Source: Capitulum mitella
Taxonomy: Eukaryota > Arthropoda > Thecostraca > Pollicipedomorpha > Pollicipedidae
Direction: 5' to 3'
NCBI GenBank assembly: GCA_030062745.1
Contig: CP099839.1
Span: forward strand, 32,098,904 to 32,162,903
Length of the DNA stretch: 64,000 nucleotides
A program made the position numbers and the translations under genes. Position 1 is the first letter of the stretch, and each line of letters begins with the position of its first letter. Below the pieces are notes generated by a model, which was not told the origin of the DNA, did no database searches, and saw nothing but the letters and a program-made list of their open reading frames with translations. Shown piece by piece: positions 1 to 11,886 of the stretch.

Positions 1-480
1 GTTGGCAGCCAGCGTACTTACAGCCAGCGTACCTGCTTACGTACTTACAGCCAGCGTACCTGCTTACGTACTTACTCATATTTGACGGACAAGTAAAATA
101 TGAGCTATCGAGAACTATTGGCAAAAAAATGAATGGTACATACGCTTTAGTTCATAAAAGTGTCCTCTCCAAACGTACGTGCACGGTTAAAAATCACGAT
201 TTAAGGAGATGCACTCCCTTTAATGGAGGACCTTGTTCCAGGACCCAGCTGGACACAATTTTACTGCAAGGGTGGTGGGGAAAACCAATTGGTGGGTGAC
301 AGTCGAGTAAATAACCCGATTATTGCTGGTAAAACTAATTTTAGGTGGTTAACGTCATGGGCCACAGAATATAATTACATCTGGATACTTAAACACGCGT
401 TAAGTTGTGGGTGCCCAAGTCGTATTGTGGGTGCCAATTTCCACTTTGTGGGTGCCGGAGCAGCCACAAAGAGATTGGAA
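1..480 (-). repeat. R4 repeat, copy 1 (reverse orientation, cut by window start)
   Basis: Read in reverse complement, this stretch matches 3447-3519 plus 4727-5060: the GGGCACCCACA words, then a shared block containing CAATAATCGGG, TTTACTC and CCCCACCACCCT, ending near the GTACGCTGGCTGCCA motif. It lacks the R1 insertion carried by the other copy and preserves the empty TTAA at 400-403. No protein is supported; the open frames here are in repeat DNA. Confidence 0.75.
15..68. repeat. 27-bp tandem repeat, two units
   Basis: Two consecutive identical 27-bp units run from 15 to 41 and 42 to 68, each starting TACTTACAGCCAGCGTACC. A partial third unit follows. They sit at the outer end of the R4 copy. 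Confidence 0.85.
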
Positions 481-792
481 ACCACAGCCCTACGTACATG
501 GAGCATTTTCGAGCTGAGCGGAACAAGACGGACATGTTGGGCACCTTTATGATTACGTTTGAAGAAGAATTTAAAAACGTCAATGATTATGTCGACAGTC
601 CGCTGACTTAACAAGGTGTTCACGCCGTGCTAGTTGAGCGGTGTGGACTAACGACATCCAATGAGATTAGGATACGTTTTGGCCTATAAGGTTTAAGAAT
701 ATCTACAAAGTCCTCAGAGGAACTCAGAGTGTGTTCAGTGGGAATATCGAGCGCAATTAGAGTGTTTAACTGAGGCGGGTGTTTAAGCCGCC
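481..792. other. No recognisable feature
   Basis: Between the R4 and R6 copies I see no convincing coding frame, RNA gene or repeat partner elsewhere in the window. Confidence 0.4.
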
Positions 793-2250
793 CTGTACCA
801 GGAGGTGGTTGAACGCCCCCCTTAGGCTTTTCCGCCGTAGTGGAAAGACGGAGAAACGCACAGCCGCCAAACTTTAAATACCTTTTCTACCATTCATTGC
901 ACATAACCCGTCAAAATTTCAGTCCCGGATCTCGTCAGGTCACTGGCCTGTGCCAGGTCAAACAGGTCAGCCTCCAACAAATGTTGATCCTTGTAAGGTT
1001 TTCGGGTTGGGCCGAGTTCGTTAAAACTAGCAGAAGCATATGATAGAAGGTGCAACTTGTGTATTTCAGATTTTTCGTAAAATTCCAGGCCAAAGATCTG
1101 AGGTCAGGCCAATTTTAGCCCTTTTTTTGGATCCCGTCTAAATTTAAACGGAATTTTACTGAACTGTGATGCTCGGATATTATCAGCAACACGATCTCTC
1201 ACATGTGCTGCCATCATGTCACCAGAGCACCCGTGACCTTGGCCATGGTCACCACTCATCGTTATGGGTGCATGCACTCAAACATTCTGTCCAGAATTAG
1301 TAAGTTGGGTCTCTAAAGACTTAAAATAGATGCTGAATTCGAACTTATGACCCAAAATAGCCTTATCTCACATTGTAGGGCAAAACGAGGTCACTAGAGG
1401 TCATCCAAGGTCAATGACCCTTCTTGGCCCGAGCAGTGCACTAAAGAATATGTTGTAGACTTGAATGGGTCGCTGCAAATTGCAAAATCAATCCTAGAGA
1501 TCAACTCCGAGAATAGGTTTCATTAAAGGAAAATTCCTTCGTGGCGGAATTTTCCTTCCGTCCTGCGCCTTCCTTCACAACAGGCGCATCAATTGGCGTC
1601 GGAGACTGTCGGCTGGTGACTTCATATAATGTCTTGGCCTTTCTGAGCCCTGAAAAAAATATTCCACTTTCCACGTAAACCCCGCTAAACCTTTCAATTT
1701 TCCAGTTCTGATCATTTGAAAAGTTGACCTTACTTGACCTCAGCTGACCTTCGGCTCAACCTGAAATCGCGCTTGGGTGTCTGTAGTGTGCTTTAGTATC
1801 TCATCAGCACCCTCTTAAATGCAAATTGCCATAAAAACATACCCATCAGTAAGAAGAAAAAGGGACGTACATATTGCAGATGTACCATTTTGGAACGATG
1901 AATATTGCAAATGTACCATTTTGGAACGATAACGTGAATTTACCTAACTCGCGCTGAAGGCTCAAAAGAGGTAAGTTTACTTAAAAGGTTGTTTGGCATG
2001 TTATTAGTTTTCGTATAAGACATAATTTGAGGCAAAATATGGATTATTCACTGAACTATAAAGGAATAAAAAACGCTAAATGGGGAAATTCTGGGATACA
2101 TTTTATTAAATTTCGGGCAATTTTCTAACATATCACCGGTTTCCAGCTCTACTCTCCAATGATGTATCCTTCATTTTCCTTGGTCACATATTTCGCGAGT
2201 TAGAGGAGGGTGTTCAAATACCCTCTCCCGTACGGGGAAGTTGGATCTGA
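793..2250 (-). mobile_element. R6 TIR-bearing element, copy 1 (non-autonomous)
   Basis: This block matches 48725-50150 in opposite orientation. Both ends carry the same inverted signature: a CCGTACnnGG box, a short G-run, then TTGAACACnCC followed by CTCTnA. It is about 1.45 kb with no supported open frame. The interior is dense in TGACCT/AGGTCA, for example three half-sites around 1385-1425 and three around 1728-1752. The terminal inverted repeats suggest a DNA transposon of unknown superfamily. Exact ends and target duplication could not be fixed. Confidence 0.65.
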
Positions 2251-2337
2251 CCTCTCGTATGGGAAAGGTTAGTGGTTCGAATCTTCTGACGTCTTGTCGG
2301 TTGCACATAGTCTTACGTTTTTTATTTGCATTGCAAC

Positions 2338-2619
2338 CAGGGACTTAGCCAAGGGAGAGGGGGGCCATGGGGGCCACGCTTCCCTCTCACCCCCGGTCCA
2401 AGCGGTCTCCACTGGATATTTAGCGATTTCGCGGGAATACGAAATAGTGATCACATATCTATGTTACAAAAGCGAACGCTATGTTTTTCCTGTGCGTTGA
2501 ATATGAGCTTGGTTACATATGGTTGTTCCTTTTTTCATGCAAATCTTGTCATATGCCAGTGGCATATGACAAAATATGACAGATGTCCACCTCCCAGGAA
2601 AATCCTGGCTACGTGCCCG
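2338..2619. mobile_element. R7 hAT-like MITE, copy 1
   Basis: The terminal inverted repeat is CAGGGACTTAGCC at the left and GGCTACGTGCCCG at the right (consensus CAGGGACGTAGCCAGG). The 8-bp flanks ATTGCAAC (2330-2337) and GTTGCAGC (2620-2627) agree at 6 of 8 positions, the target-duplication length typical of hAT. A local hairpin, CATATGCCAGTGGCATATG, lies at about 2550-2568. There is no coding capacity. Confidence 0.8.
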
Positions 2620-2627
2620 GTTGCAGC

Positions 2628-3094
2628 CACGATGAAGGTCACATAAAATTTATGTATTCCTGCCATTGTAATTGTTATTGCTGCTTGTATTGTTAAGGTT
2701 GTTATTGGCAGCTATTTGTACCTCACCCCTATAGGAGTGGGGGGTGGACTTGATGCAACCCCCTAAGGTTTTTTAACTTTTCAACGGTTTATTTCATCCG
2801 CCTGAAACGTGATGTAGTCTGTAGTGCATCCTTTCCTCATCTTACGGTGCAACAATTTTTTCCATACGTGACCATAATAACGAGCTATGACGTCCTAACG
2901 GGAACAGTTTTAGCCGTTATCGCGCGCCAGCGCGACCAGTTCTCAACGGTCCCATTTTTCTCTCAATGTAAGACGGCTCTAGCGCACAAATGCAATAAAA
3001 TATACATTAATTGGCCCAAAATTGTATGTTCTGTAAGGCTGCACATATATTTAGTAGTTTTATGCTCACAGACGGCATTATCGAGGGTGCAAAC
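2628..3094. other. Unassigned spacer
   Basis: AT-rich DNA between an R7 MITE and a Z-family fragment. No coding frame is supported and no structured element is seen. Confidence 0.35.
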
Positions 3095-3445
<351 letters not shown>

Positions 3446-5060
3446 ATCTTTGTGGGTGCCCCGGCACCCACAAAGTGGGAATGGGCACCCACAGTACGAT
3501 TTGGGCACCCACAACTTAACCCTATTCCCGGAGGGCTAGACGGTATGGCCGATTCCCGGCAGGGGGGGCGGATTCGGCCCCCCCCTGAGATCTCGAGAAC
3601 TACTTATCCGATTTCATCGCAACAAACGGCAATCGATTTGCCATGACGTGAACTACATTTTGATAAAAAGAAATTTTCAAAATTTTGAAATTTGTGGATA
3701 CAGGGGGGCAAAAATGTCAAAATGGGGGGTACTTTTTGACTTCTTATAACTCCGTTGTTTATCGACCGATTTCGATGAAACTGGCATCAATCGAGAGATT
3801 ATGGATAGGGCTTTTACCATGGGTATGCAAATCTGAAATTTTGAGAAAATTCATGGGCGTTCACAGGGTTTCAAAAATAGGGGGATAAGTTTTCTAATAA
3901 CGGAATGAACAAAAAAGGTAAAAACACTTTTTTAGCTTCTGCTAGTCATGTTATGCTAAAGAAGTACAAATCGCATTACAATGTTTGTATAATGTTAGCA
4001 TAGGCGGTGCCAGGGACATGAGAAAGGGGAACTGTCATGGTCACGTTTCTCAGATCAACTTGTGACTTTTGACCTTAAATGACCTCCAGTGACCTTGGGG
4101 TCACCTGGAATGATGTCGTGTGCATTCAATATTATCTGTAAACGTTTTTAATCGATTAAATTCACTCTATTCCAAAAAATTCATTTTTTGGCTTTTGCGA
4201 TATAAGGTACGTGCACTGACATTTTAGGTCATAGCTCCGTGACCCGACCTGATATCAAGCTGAAACTTGGTACACAAGTAGAGGGCATCTTTCTGCGTCA
4301 TATATATTCCGGGTTTGGCATTTGAAAAAACGGCGCCGAAATTATTGCGAAAAAACAAATTTTGACTTTTGACCTTGGCCTGACCTTGTAAAGTGACCTC
4401 AGATAAACAAAATTACATATGCACATTGCCCAACTATTTAGCTATATATTCATATAAAGTTTTCAGTTCTATTTTAAAAACTCTGTTTTTGGCAGACATT
4501 TTCCTTTTACCCTCAACATGGCCAAAAATGACCTGAGGTGCCTCCCAAAAACGTTGCCTGGCTCCGCCCCTGAGCAAAATAGAATTTCGAAATTTTGTCA
4601 CGGCGCGTAGAAGGAATAGCTAGGAAAAGTCACCAAGTTTCGTGAAGCTACGTTAAAAAGCCTGGAATTGGCAAGCAAAAAACCCAAGGGGGGGCGGATT
4701 CCGCCCCCCCCCTGCCGGGAATAGGGTTAAATAATGTTTGAATATTGAAATATAGTTATATTCTCAGACCCATGACGTTAGCCATCTAAAATCAGCTCCG
4801 TGAACAATAATCGGGACTCATTTACTCCACTGTCACCCAACAGTTGCTTTTCCCCACCACCCTCCAAGTAACATGATGTCAAGCCGGATTATCACCGGGT
4901 TCTGGAGAAACGTCCTCCATTAAATGGAGTGTATCTACTCATATCGTGATTTTTTCAAATGCGCACGTACGAATGAGGATGACATTTTTATGAATCAAGG
5001 CGTAGGTACCATTCATTCTTGCCAACTCGCTCTCGTTTGCTCATATTTTAATGGGGTAGG
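3446..5060 (+). repeat. R4 repeat, copy 2, containing R1
   Basis: 3447-3519 and 4727-5060 together align with the reverse complement of 1-480. The join falls exactly at the TTAA where R1 copy 1 inserted. The left part holds three or four GGGCACCCACA words in both orientations. The right part holds the CCCACCACCCT block and the GTACGCTGGCTGCCA end. Confidence 0.8.
3520..4726 (+). mobile_element. R1 piggyBac-like MITE, copy 1 (1207 bp, complete)
   Basis: It is bounded by TTAA at 3516-3519 and 4727-4730, with termini CCCTATTCCCGG and CCGGGAATAGGG. TTAA duplication plus CCC-initial termini are the hallmarks of piggyBac-type transposition. G-runs and C-runs lie just inside each end, and the shared GATCTCGAGAACTAC motif lies near the left end. 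There is no transposase: open frames are short. By eye the interior carries eight TGACCT/AGGTCA half-sites. It is 1207 bp long, exactly like the copy at 18008, which suggests recent activity. Confidence 0.88.
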
Positions 5061-5794
5061 TGAGTACGCTGGCTGCCAGCCAAAGTTTAATGTGTTTACC
5101 CCACTTTCTTTTCAGCATTAAAATCGCCAATGAATCGGGTTCGCGTATCGTTAGCCTCAGCAACGTCGAAGCTTACAGCAGTTGAACAGCGAAATTGAAA
5201 GTGGCCATCATGGATTCAGTCAACTACCACTGCTGTTCTTCGAATCTCCCTCGCAGCTATGTATTATGTGAATAGGTCGAAATACGTTAGTGTTTTTTGT
5301 CAAAACAATCACTGCTGTCGTTTGTAACTGCATCTGGTACAATAAGGCAGAATGTTAGATAAGCACCGGGTGCGTCCAAAGTTTACCTACGTATTTTCGG
5401 CTCGCCGATTGGCTCCTTGCTCTAGTATTGTGTATTGTATTTTGCCTATCGGTATCACTGTCGATAAATACTTCAACTAAAATGCATGAAATATTGGCCT
5501 AAGATGACCAAGAAGCTTTTTTGTCTACATGATAGTCCATAAGCAGTGTTAAATATTCTCCGGAGCGCGTTTCTGGGACACTGGAAAAACCAGATATATT
5601 CCCCTCAAGGAAGTCGCCGCCATTAAGCCATCTATGATTTGCGGAAGTCATCCTTCCGTAATTTACCTCCCGTAATACCATTTTAAACTCATTTCTCTAA
5701 ACTTTAGCCATAAACGCCTGTCACGACCCCTCCCCCCTTCGGATACGCAATGTCCGGATGTCCCCATATGTGTTTTGGGCACCCACAGTCATTT
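5061..5794. other. Unassigned spacer
   Basis: Mixed-composition DNA between the R4 and Z repeats. A single GGGCACCCACA word occurs at about 5778. No coding frame longer than about 60 codons and no RNA gene is evident. Confidence 0.35.
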
Positions 5795-7880
5795 ACCGAA
5801 AATTACACCCATGAATCAAATGATATATATGTGGTGCAATGTATGGTTTATTTCATGAAAAGAAGGCGGAATGCAGCGACGGCCGCAGGATGATAAACCT
5901 ACAGTACCGCATGTTTGCAATTAAATTTGGTGGTGAATATCGGCTCAAAAAATGTTCTAACACATTCAACTTACTATTTTTTAGATAATCCGAGGTCAGT
6001 CTAGGTCACTGGGATAAGGTGGCCTTGGTTGACTGAGACGACCTTGGATGTCATGAAATGACCTTTAGGTATCATTCGACGTTAGTGTTGGCTAATTCAT
6101 GCGCTATATCTGACTTCAGTATGTATTAAACCATGTACAAAAAAAATATGCAGCTCTAGAAACGTATCTCAGCCACTGGACAAGGATTTACCTAACGTTA
6201 CCTGGATCTGGCTCCATGCGTGGAATACAATCGTTTAAGGTACAGATGGACTCATTAATGATTAGGAAACACTGTGATGCCCGTTTTCTTCACCGTCGTT
6301 CTGTGGCGTTAATTTGTGCTTAAACTCGAAAAGCACCCCTGTCTACTAATTTCTTGCCTTTAACCCGACCTGAAAGACCATCTGTTGTTCTGAGACGTTA
6401 ACCCGTGCACGACCGTCGGTCCGTTTCGAACATGGGCGACTGGGAGGGGGGGGGGGCAGTTGGCCGCCCCCTTCCAACTCACGAAGGGTTGGTCGCACGA
6501 TAAAATAAGCATACCGTTGGAAAGCCTGTGACGAGTAGAGCTCGAAACTGCTCTCATTTTTAGTTTTACATAATATGTAAGCAATTTACGCCCAATACAT
6601 GTTTTTTCATAGCCGATTGCATGAGACCGAGAAATGGCCGGAATCTCAAGGGCTGTGACTAATAACGCATAGGTAAAGGCACCAGCGCACAAGTAAACGT
6701 CCGCGGATGCCGATACACGTCTAATTTCCCCAGATTTGTTCAATATATACGCCGAAACGTTGAGTTAAAGGCACGGCAATTCTCCCGCCAGCTGTCGGTG
6801 TGCGCCGCTGCCGTATGCAGTACCAAATTGACGGAAACTAATTTTAGCGTTCCTTTATTTTCGCGATAAAAGACGATCTATGTAAATTTTATTGATCTTA
6901 GTGATTCTTGTGGTGGTTTTTCATGCTTAAATTTTGGAAAAATTCATTAGTTACCAATCTATGAAACTGGCGGAGCTTTATTCGCGAAAGCCTGTTTATT
7001 TTCAAAATATGCTACTTTTTTCCAGTTTTTTTTAGGCTCCTGGTATTACTTACGTCTGTGTAAGCTACTTCTGCCATTTTCTACACATTCTGAGTAATTC
7101 ATGGTCGATTTTGACGGTGGTACATTTTGGCTCACTACAGTTATTCCTGACCTGACCTCAGGTGAATGGCTGGAAGTCATTGATACTTTGCCCAATGACG
7201 GTGACTAGATGTCTGCTTCACTTCACACTAAAAAGCTTATGAAATATTGCGTGAATTTCAAAAAAAAAACGGCGACATGTCTTAAAAATGGGCTTGACCT
7301 TAGGTCAATGACCCCGAAAATTTCGAAAAATCTGAGATAGCAGATTTGTTGCATCTATCACGATCACTGATCCCTGAAAATATTATTGCGAAATCTTGTT
7401 TGCGAAAAAGTTAGAGGGCGCTAAACTTTTTTTGACATAGGTCTGTTTGACTTGACTTAGGTCAGGCACCTGACCTGACCTGAGGTCAAAATTTTGACAC
7501 GAGATGTAAAATTGATGTAGCAAAAGGCAGACGAAGTTACGTGACTCTGTGTTTGTTCGTTCTCTCGCAATCCCAGAAAAACCTCGGGGGGGGAGGCAGT
7601 TAGCTGCCCCCCAGTCGGGGACGTGTTAAACGAGATGCCAGTCGCGAGGTGTTGTCACGCGCGGCAACCCGTTTTTTCGCGACACTCTAAGATGCACGGT
7701 GTGCAGAAAGCTGGGGTCGTGTTCCCCCTGCCAAACGTCTGCGTTATGCAGAAACCACTATGCGAGCGAGGGTTAAAAACGAGGAGCAGCGGCACGCAGA
7801 AACCACGTGGGTTCTTTACAAAGGCCTGCCAAGTCAAACAACATTTCTGTCGTCAGCCACATCTTCAGACTGGGTTTTTC
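5795..7880 (+). repeat. Z-family repeat, copy 1, containing R2
   Basis: The left part (5795-6400) aligns with 41590-42230, including the TCCGAGGTCAGTCTAGGTCA box. The right part (7630-7880) aligns with about 42241-42420: a GAGATnnCGTCACnCGC box, GGGTTTTTTGCGAC, a CGTTCCCC box and a GCGAGGGTTAA end. The interruption is the R2 insertion. No protein is supported. Confidence 0.7.
6402..7625. mobile_element. R2 TTAA-flanked MITE (about 1.22 kb), piggyBac-like
   Basis: TTAA at 6398-6401 and 7626-7629 flank an element whose ends read CCCGTGCACG and, in reverse complement, CACGTCCCCGACTGG. Each end has a subterminal GGGGGGGCAGTT-GC-GCCCCC block. The related Z copy at 41475-42425 is uninterrupted at this point, which supports insertion. 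The termini differ from R1, so this is a separate TTAA family. The interior is rich in TGACCT half-sites, notably around 7440-7495. No transposase frame is seen. Confidence 0.78.
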
Positions 7881-8600
7881 CTGAAATAATTTAAACTTCC
7901 CATTTATTCCTGCTAGAGTATTTCGGATGAAAGTAAATGAAAAGCAAAAATGTCTTCTCAGAATGTCTATGCTTGCATCTATATTATAACGATTTCTGCT
8001 TGTATTTGTTTGTGTAAGGCAGAATTTTCATGTATGTATTTCTGTATTTGTTTTTATTTATATGAAACTGGATTGTATTTAATTTTACAAATGGAATTGA
8101 TCAAAGAATTTAATATGTCGGATATTTTATTGTATATGCAATATTAAAAAATGGAATATAAAAGTATGTATTTCCGTATACAAAAACTTCTGTATGCATT
8201 CCTACGGCAAAGGCGGCGCATTGTAGCGCAAGTTTTGTTAAGCATGGTACCATAATAATGCTTGAACTTAAAGAACAAAGCAATTTATGGTCCAACCTGG
8301 CCATCGGTTCCCGAATTATGACTCATTTTTAGCAGCTCATACTGAGAAGAAAATGAAAGAAATTTGCCTGCTTAGAAAATTCCACTTACGCTTGCTGCCC
8401 ACTACTAAGTCGCGTGTTCTGGTTGAACGTTCAACTGGTAAAAGGTTTGCCTTTTATGAAACCAACTTATTCAGATCTATTTAGAAACCAAAAATCGCAC
8501 AGAGGGCACTGTCTCAAATGTTGAACGTTATCTCTTAAACAACTGATATCTTGCTCTTCTTGATAGCCGGATATTTTCAATCTAGTGTACCTTTCGATGA
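7881..8600. other. AT-rich unassigned spacer
   Basis: Low-GC DNA with several short frames biased to Tyr, Ile and Cys. This is a composition effect; I see no repeat partner, RNA gene or coding signature. Confidence 0.35.
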
Positions 8601-8924
8601 ATGCCAATGGACGTTGCAAATTCTAGTCACTTCTTTTTAAACTATGCCTTAACGAGAAAAGAAGAGGTAAATTCCTGGACAAGGAGCGATGCAAAAAGGC
8701 GTAGGGAGGGCCAGCTCTGTGCGACCCTAAGCAGAGTTGGAAGCCCCAGGAGCCTGTCAGTCTTCAAGCCAAAGACTGGCCACAAGGAGGATGACGACAT
8801 GGCCAGTGTTGACTTCAAAGAACTCCTCTCGTTAATTGTTAAGGAAATTGTTAAGTGTGCTGTTGTAAAAGACATTTTGCCTAATTTTCGCGACGTCTAT
8901 GAATGTTTAGCTTCATATGATTAA
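8601..8924 (+). CDS. Unrecognised 107-codon open frame
   Basis: An ATG-initiated frame of 107 codons ending in TAA. The first third is basic (KRRREG at about residues 32-37). A Lys/Asp-rich stretch with three consecutive Asp follows, then a Leu/Val/Ile-rich helical-looking tail (residues about 70-100). I cannot assign a family. There is no nearby splice signal strong enough to decide whether this is an exon, a TE ORF fragment or chance. It lies in non-repetitive DNA by my comparison, which is its only real support. Confidence 0.22.
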   Translation: MPMDVANSSHFFLNYALTRKEEVNSWTRSDAKRRREGQLCATLSRVGSPRSLSVFKPKTGHKEDDDMASVDFKELLSLIVKEIVKCAVVKDILPNFRDVYECLASYD

Positions 8925-9775
8925 AGACATGAAATAGAATTGAAGACCTTTGTTGCCCCATTTGTGACATTGTTCTTCCATAGTAATTGCAATACTTCCG
9001 AATTTATGTGGCAGTTCTAAGAAAAAACTGTGAATTCAACGATTTCACGATGGTGTCTTCTAAACGTGTTCCTGCAGGATAAAAGTGAGGAAAAATTCCT
9101 CCCTCCGTGTCGCTCACGGCATGAGTACTTCCAATTTCCGTTGCCTTCTGACCGAAGACAGCAAATGACGACATCGAGCGGAGGCCGTCGAAGGCGACCC
9201 TTAACCCGCACAGTGGAAGGGGATTTCGCACTAACGCGCACTGGAAGGAGGACACAAAAGTGCCCCCTCTGATCTCGGAAACAGAGAGATAGACACATGA
9301 AATCTTATGGACAGGGTGGGGCTATAACGATTCACATTGCGTGCAATTTTCATGACCCTGGGTCAATATCTTCAAGGTCAAATGCGGTCGAAAAGGTCAA
9401 CTTTGGGCACTTTCTCGGCCCATACAGGCCAATTCGTACGACTTTTCGAACGAAACAGGAAAAGGGTGTTTGTTTGAACGTTAAAACGTGGAATACGACA
9501 ATTTCCATTCATTTGGCGTCTTGACTGAGGATTTCAAGGCGGCGTCATGTCTTGTCATTGATCTATGGCGTCATTTTTTCGTCTTTTGCAGATCAGATTT
9601 CGAGCAACACGGAATAGTTTGAGTGTAAATAAGAGCACTACACGCATCTTTTGGCGTACTTTCAGTAAGAGTAGCCAACATCGGAACATTTGGTTACTTC
9701 CAGCGTTTATATTTATGTATGCATGTATATGTATATATGTCTATACATGTATCAATGTGCCAAACGTGTTTTGAT
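8925..9775. other. Unassigned spacer with a TTAACCC end-like motif
   Basis: It contains TTAACCCGCACAGTGG at about 9200, which resembles the R2/R1 TTAACCC terminus, but no partner end was found. AGGTCA half-sites appear near 9370 and 9390. The overlapping short frames on both strands at 9004-9298 are mutually incompatible and unsupported. Confidence 0.35.
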
Positions 9776-10035
9776 AGGGTCTTAGAATGCATATTTCACA
9801 CAGATCGACATATTGCAGAGCAAATCTGGACCAGGTCACAAAATAGTTGACCCTGACCTTTGATGACCTTGACCTTCTCTGATCCTGGTATATGTAAGCG
9901 CATCTGTGAGTGCACACGTGTTTTTATTAGGGTCTTTGAATGCGTATTTCATACAAACCGACATGTTACAAAGCAAATCTGGATCAGGTCACAAGCGGTT
10001 TGACCTTGACCTTTGATGACCTTGACCCTTGTTTC
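9776..10035. repeat. Tandem duplication, period about 153 bp, rich in TGACCT
   Basis: AGGGTCTTAGAATGC at 9776 recurs as AGGGTCTTTGAATGC at 9929. The following text stays similar through a GCAAATCTGGA box and the cluster of TGACCT half-sites (about 9848-9875 and 9999-10027). Two units are visible. Confidence 0.8.
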
Positions 10036-10811
10036 GCCCTGGCTTTGGTCTTGGTACATCCATCACTTATGCCCGAATGACGTTACGTGACTGGGTTCAA
10101 ACAGCAATTTTAGGAAGAACGCTAGTCTTTTCAGAAAGTTCCCGTCAGGTTGCCAGCGACAACCGTTGTTTTCATTATGTTTGCTTGACTTCAAATGCTT
10201 GAAACTTCAAAAATTTTCCGCCAGTTTTCGATTTTTCCGCGTCAATCGACGAGTTATTCAATCGCCATGAATATCACAAAGTAGCAGTAGCCAGCTCCGA
10301 TCTGTTCTCGACATTTTCAAGAAAAACAGATGGGGGACACAAAAGACCTCGTTCCATTGCGCATGTTAAGCGAGTCCATATACGAACAAGATCCGTTAGA
10401 TATGACGAAACGGTGAATAACAAGTAAATGCCGCAACCTTTACAAATCACGTATCACGTTGTCACATCCGAAAGCTCAGCCAGAATGTAAATTTATGGTG
10501 GCATATGGAATCAAGTGCAAGATGAGCAATAAAAAGGCAAACATCTCAGAATGCCACCAATTCCCTTCTCATGCGAAAGTACTGCGGTAAGAGACAATGA
10601 TTTTGGCTCATGCTGTTCCATCAGAGCTCCTTCTTCGCCACGAAACCTTTCCTGCCGCAACAGTGCCCAATCTGGACATTGCACATACAAGGACATTGCG
10701 CTGGAGAAACTAATGTTCACCTGGCCAGATCCCTTCTCTTTAAGGTTTTCACTTTGAACTTTGGAGGTTTTTCATTGGACTAAGTTGTAATGCTATTCTC
10801 ATACCCATAAC
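10036..10811. other. Unassigned spacer
   Basis: No repeat partner or coding support is evident. The antiparallel 68-69 codon frames at 10511-10757 overlap each other and carry no recognisable motif. Confidence 0.35.
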
Positions 10812-11886
10812 GCATGAGCCGATTCCCGTATGGAAGGGGCTTATTCTCCATCTCCCGGAGATCTCGAGAGCTACAAGTCCGATCTGATCACAAAACACTG
10901 CAATAGGTTTGTTATGACGTTACTACATTTTTATGACAAGAAATCCTGAAAATAATGGAAGGGATGGACACATGGAAGGGGCAAACGAATCAGAAAGGAA
11001 TTATTTTGACTTGTTTAAGCCCGATGCTCATTGATCAGTTTCCACGCCATTGTCATAAATAAACTGACATAGATCATAATTGACAGGTTTTTGCTTTTGT
11101 TTATATAACGTGTTTATATAAGATATGTTTACAATTTTGGCAAAAGTCAAAAGCACAGAGTTTTGGAAATGAAAGGTATACATTGTGAATACTGATCTGA
11201 CATACACATTAAGTGCCTTTTTTAGTTTGTACTAGTCATTTTATACATAAGTACAAATCGCATTACACTGGACGCGTAATGTTGGCATAGGCCGTACCAG
11301 GAACATGAAAAGGGGGAATGGTCAAGGTCGAATTTCATCCGATCAGTTTATCTTTAACCTCAAATGATATCCGATGACCTCATGGTCACACAAAATCGCT
11401 TTGAGTTCATTTCAGTGTTTTGAAACGATTACGATCATCTGAACTGACTAGATTCTTCAATGTCTTGTTTATGATCGTCGCAACATAGTGAATACATTTG
11501 GACATTTTAAGCCAGCTCCGGGACCTACTCTGATATCGATCTGAAACTTGGAAGACAAGTGGAGAACATTGTTGTAAGTCACACGTCCCAGTTTTTTGTT
11601 TCATTTTCGACATTTGACGTCTTTTTGTTTCATTTTCGACGTCTAAAAAAACTATGCATAACCGAATTTCGAATGTAGCCTTGACATGACCTGGGTGAAA
11701 TGAACTCAGCTAAAAAATCGCTTGTTCACCCATGCGCGTTTTCTACGTTGAACGGTGTCACAAAAGGCCTAAGGTGCCTTCCAGAACCTCGGCCTGGGTC
11801 CTCCCCCAGCTATGAAAAAACGGGAAATTGGTATAGGTCGTAGAAAGGACAGATAAGAGTTTCTCTAAAAATCCTGGGAATGGCCA
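10812..11886 (+). mobile_element. R1 piggyBac-like MITE, degraded copy without termini
   Basis: The order of landmarks follows R1 copy 1: GCCGATTCCCG, GGAGATCTCGAGAGCTAC, CTACATTTTTATGA, GTACAAATCGCATTACA, GTTGGCATAGGC-GTACCAGG, the TGACC cluster, and CTGGGAATGGC near the end. The outer CCCTATTCCCGG termini and TTAA flanks are gone. Divergence is far greater than between the complete copies, so this family was active over a long period. Confidence 0.7.

Noticed and set aside
2260..2285. GGTTCGAATC resembling a tRNA B-box
   Set aside because: No matching A-box, acceptor stem or anticodon arm at tRNA spacing.
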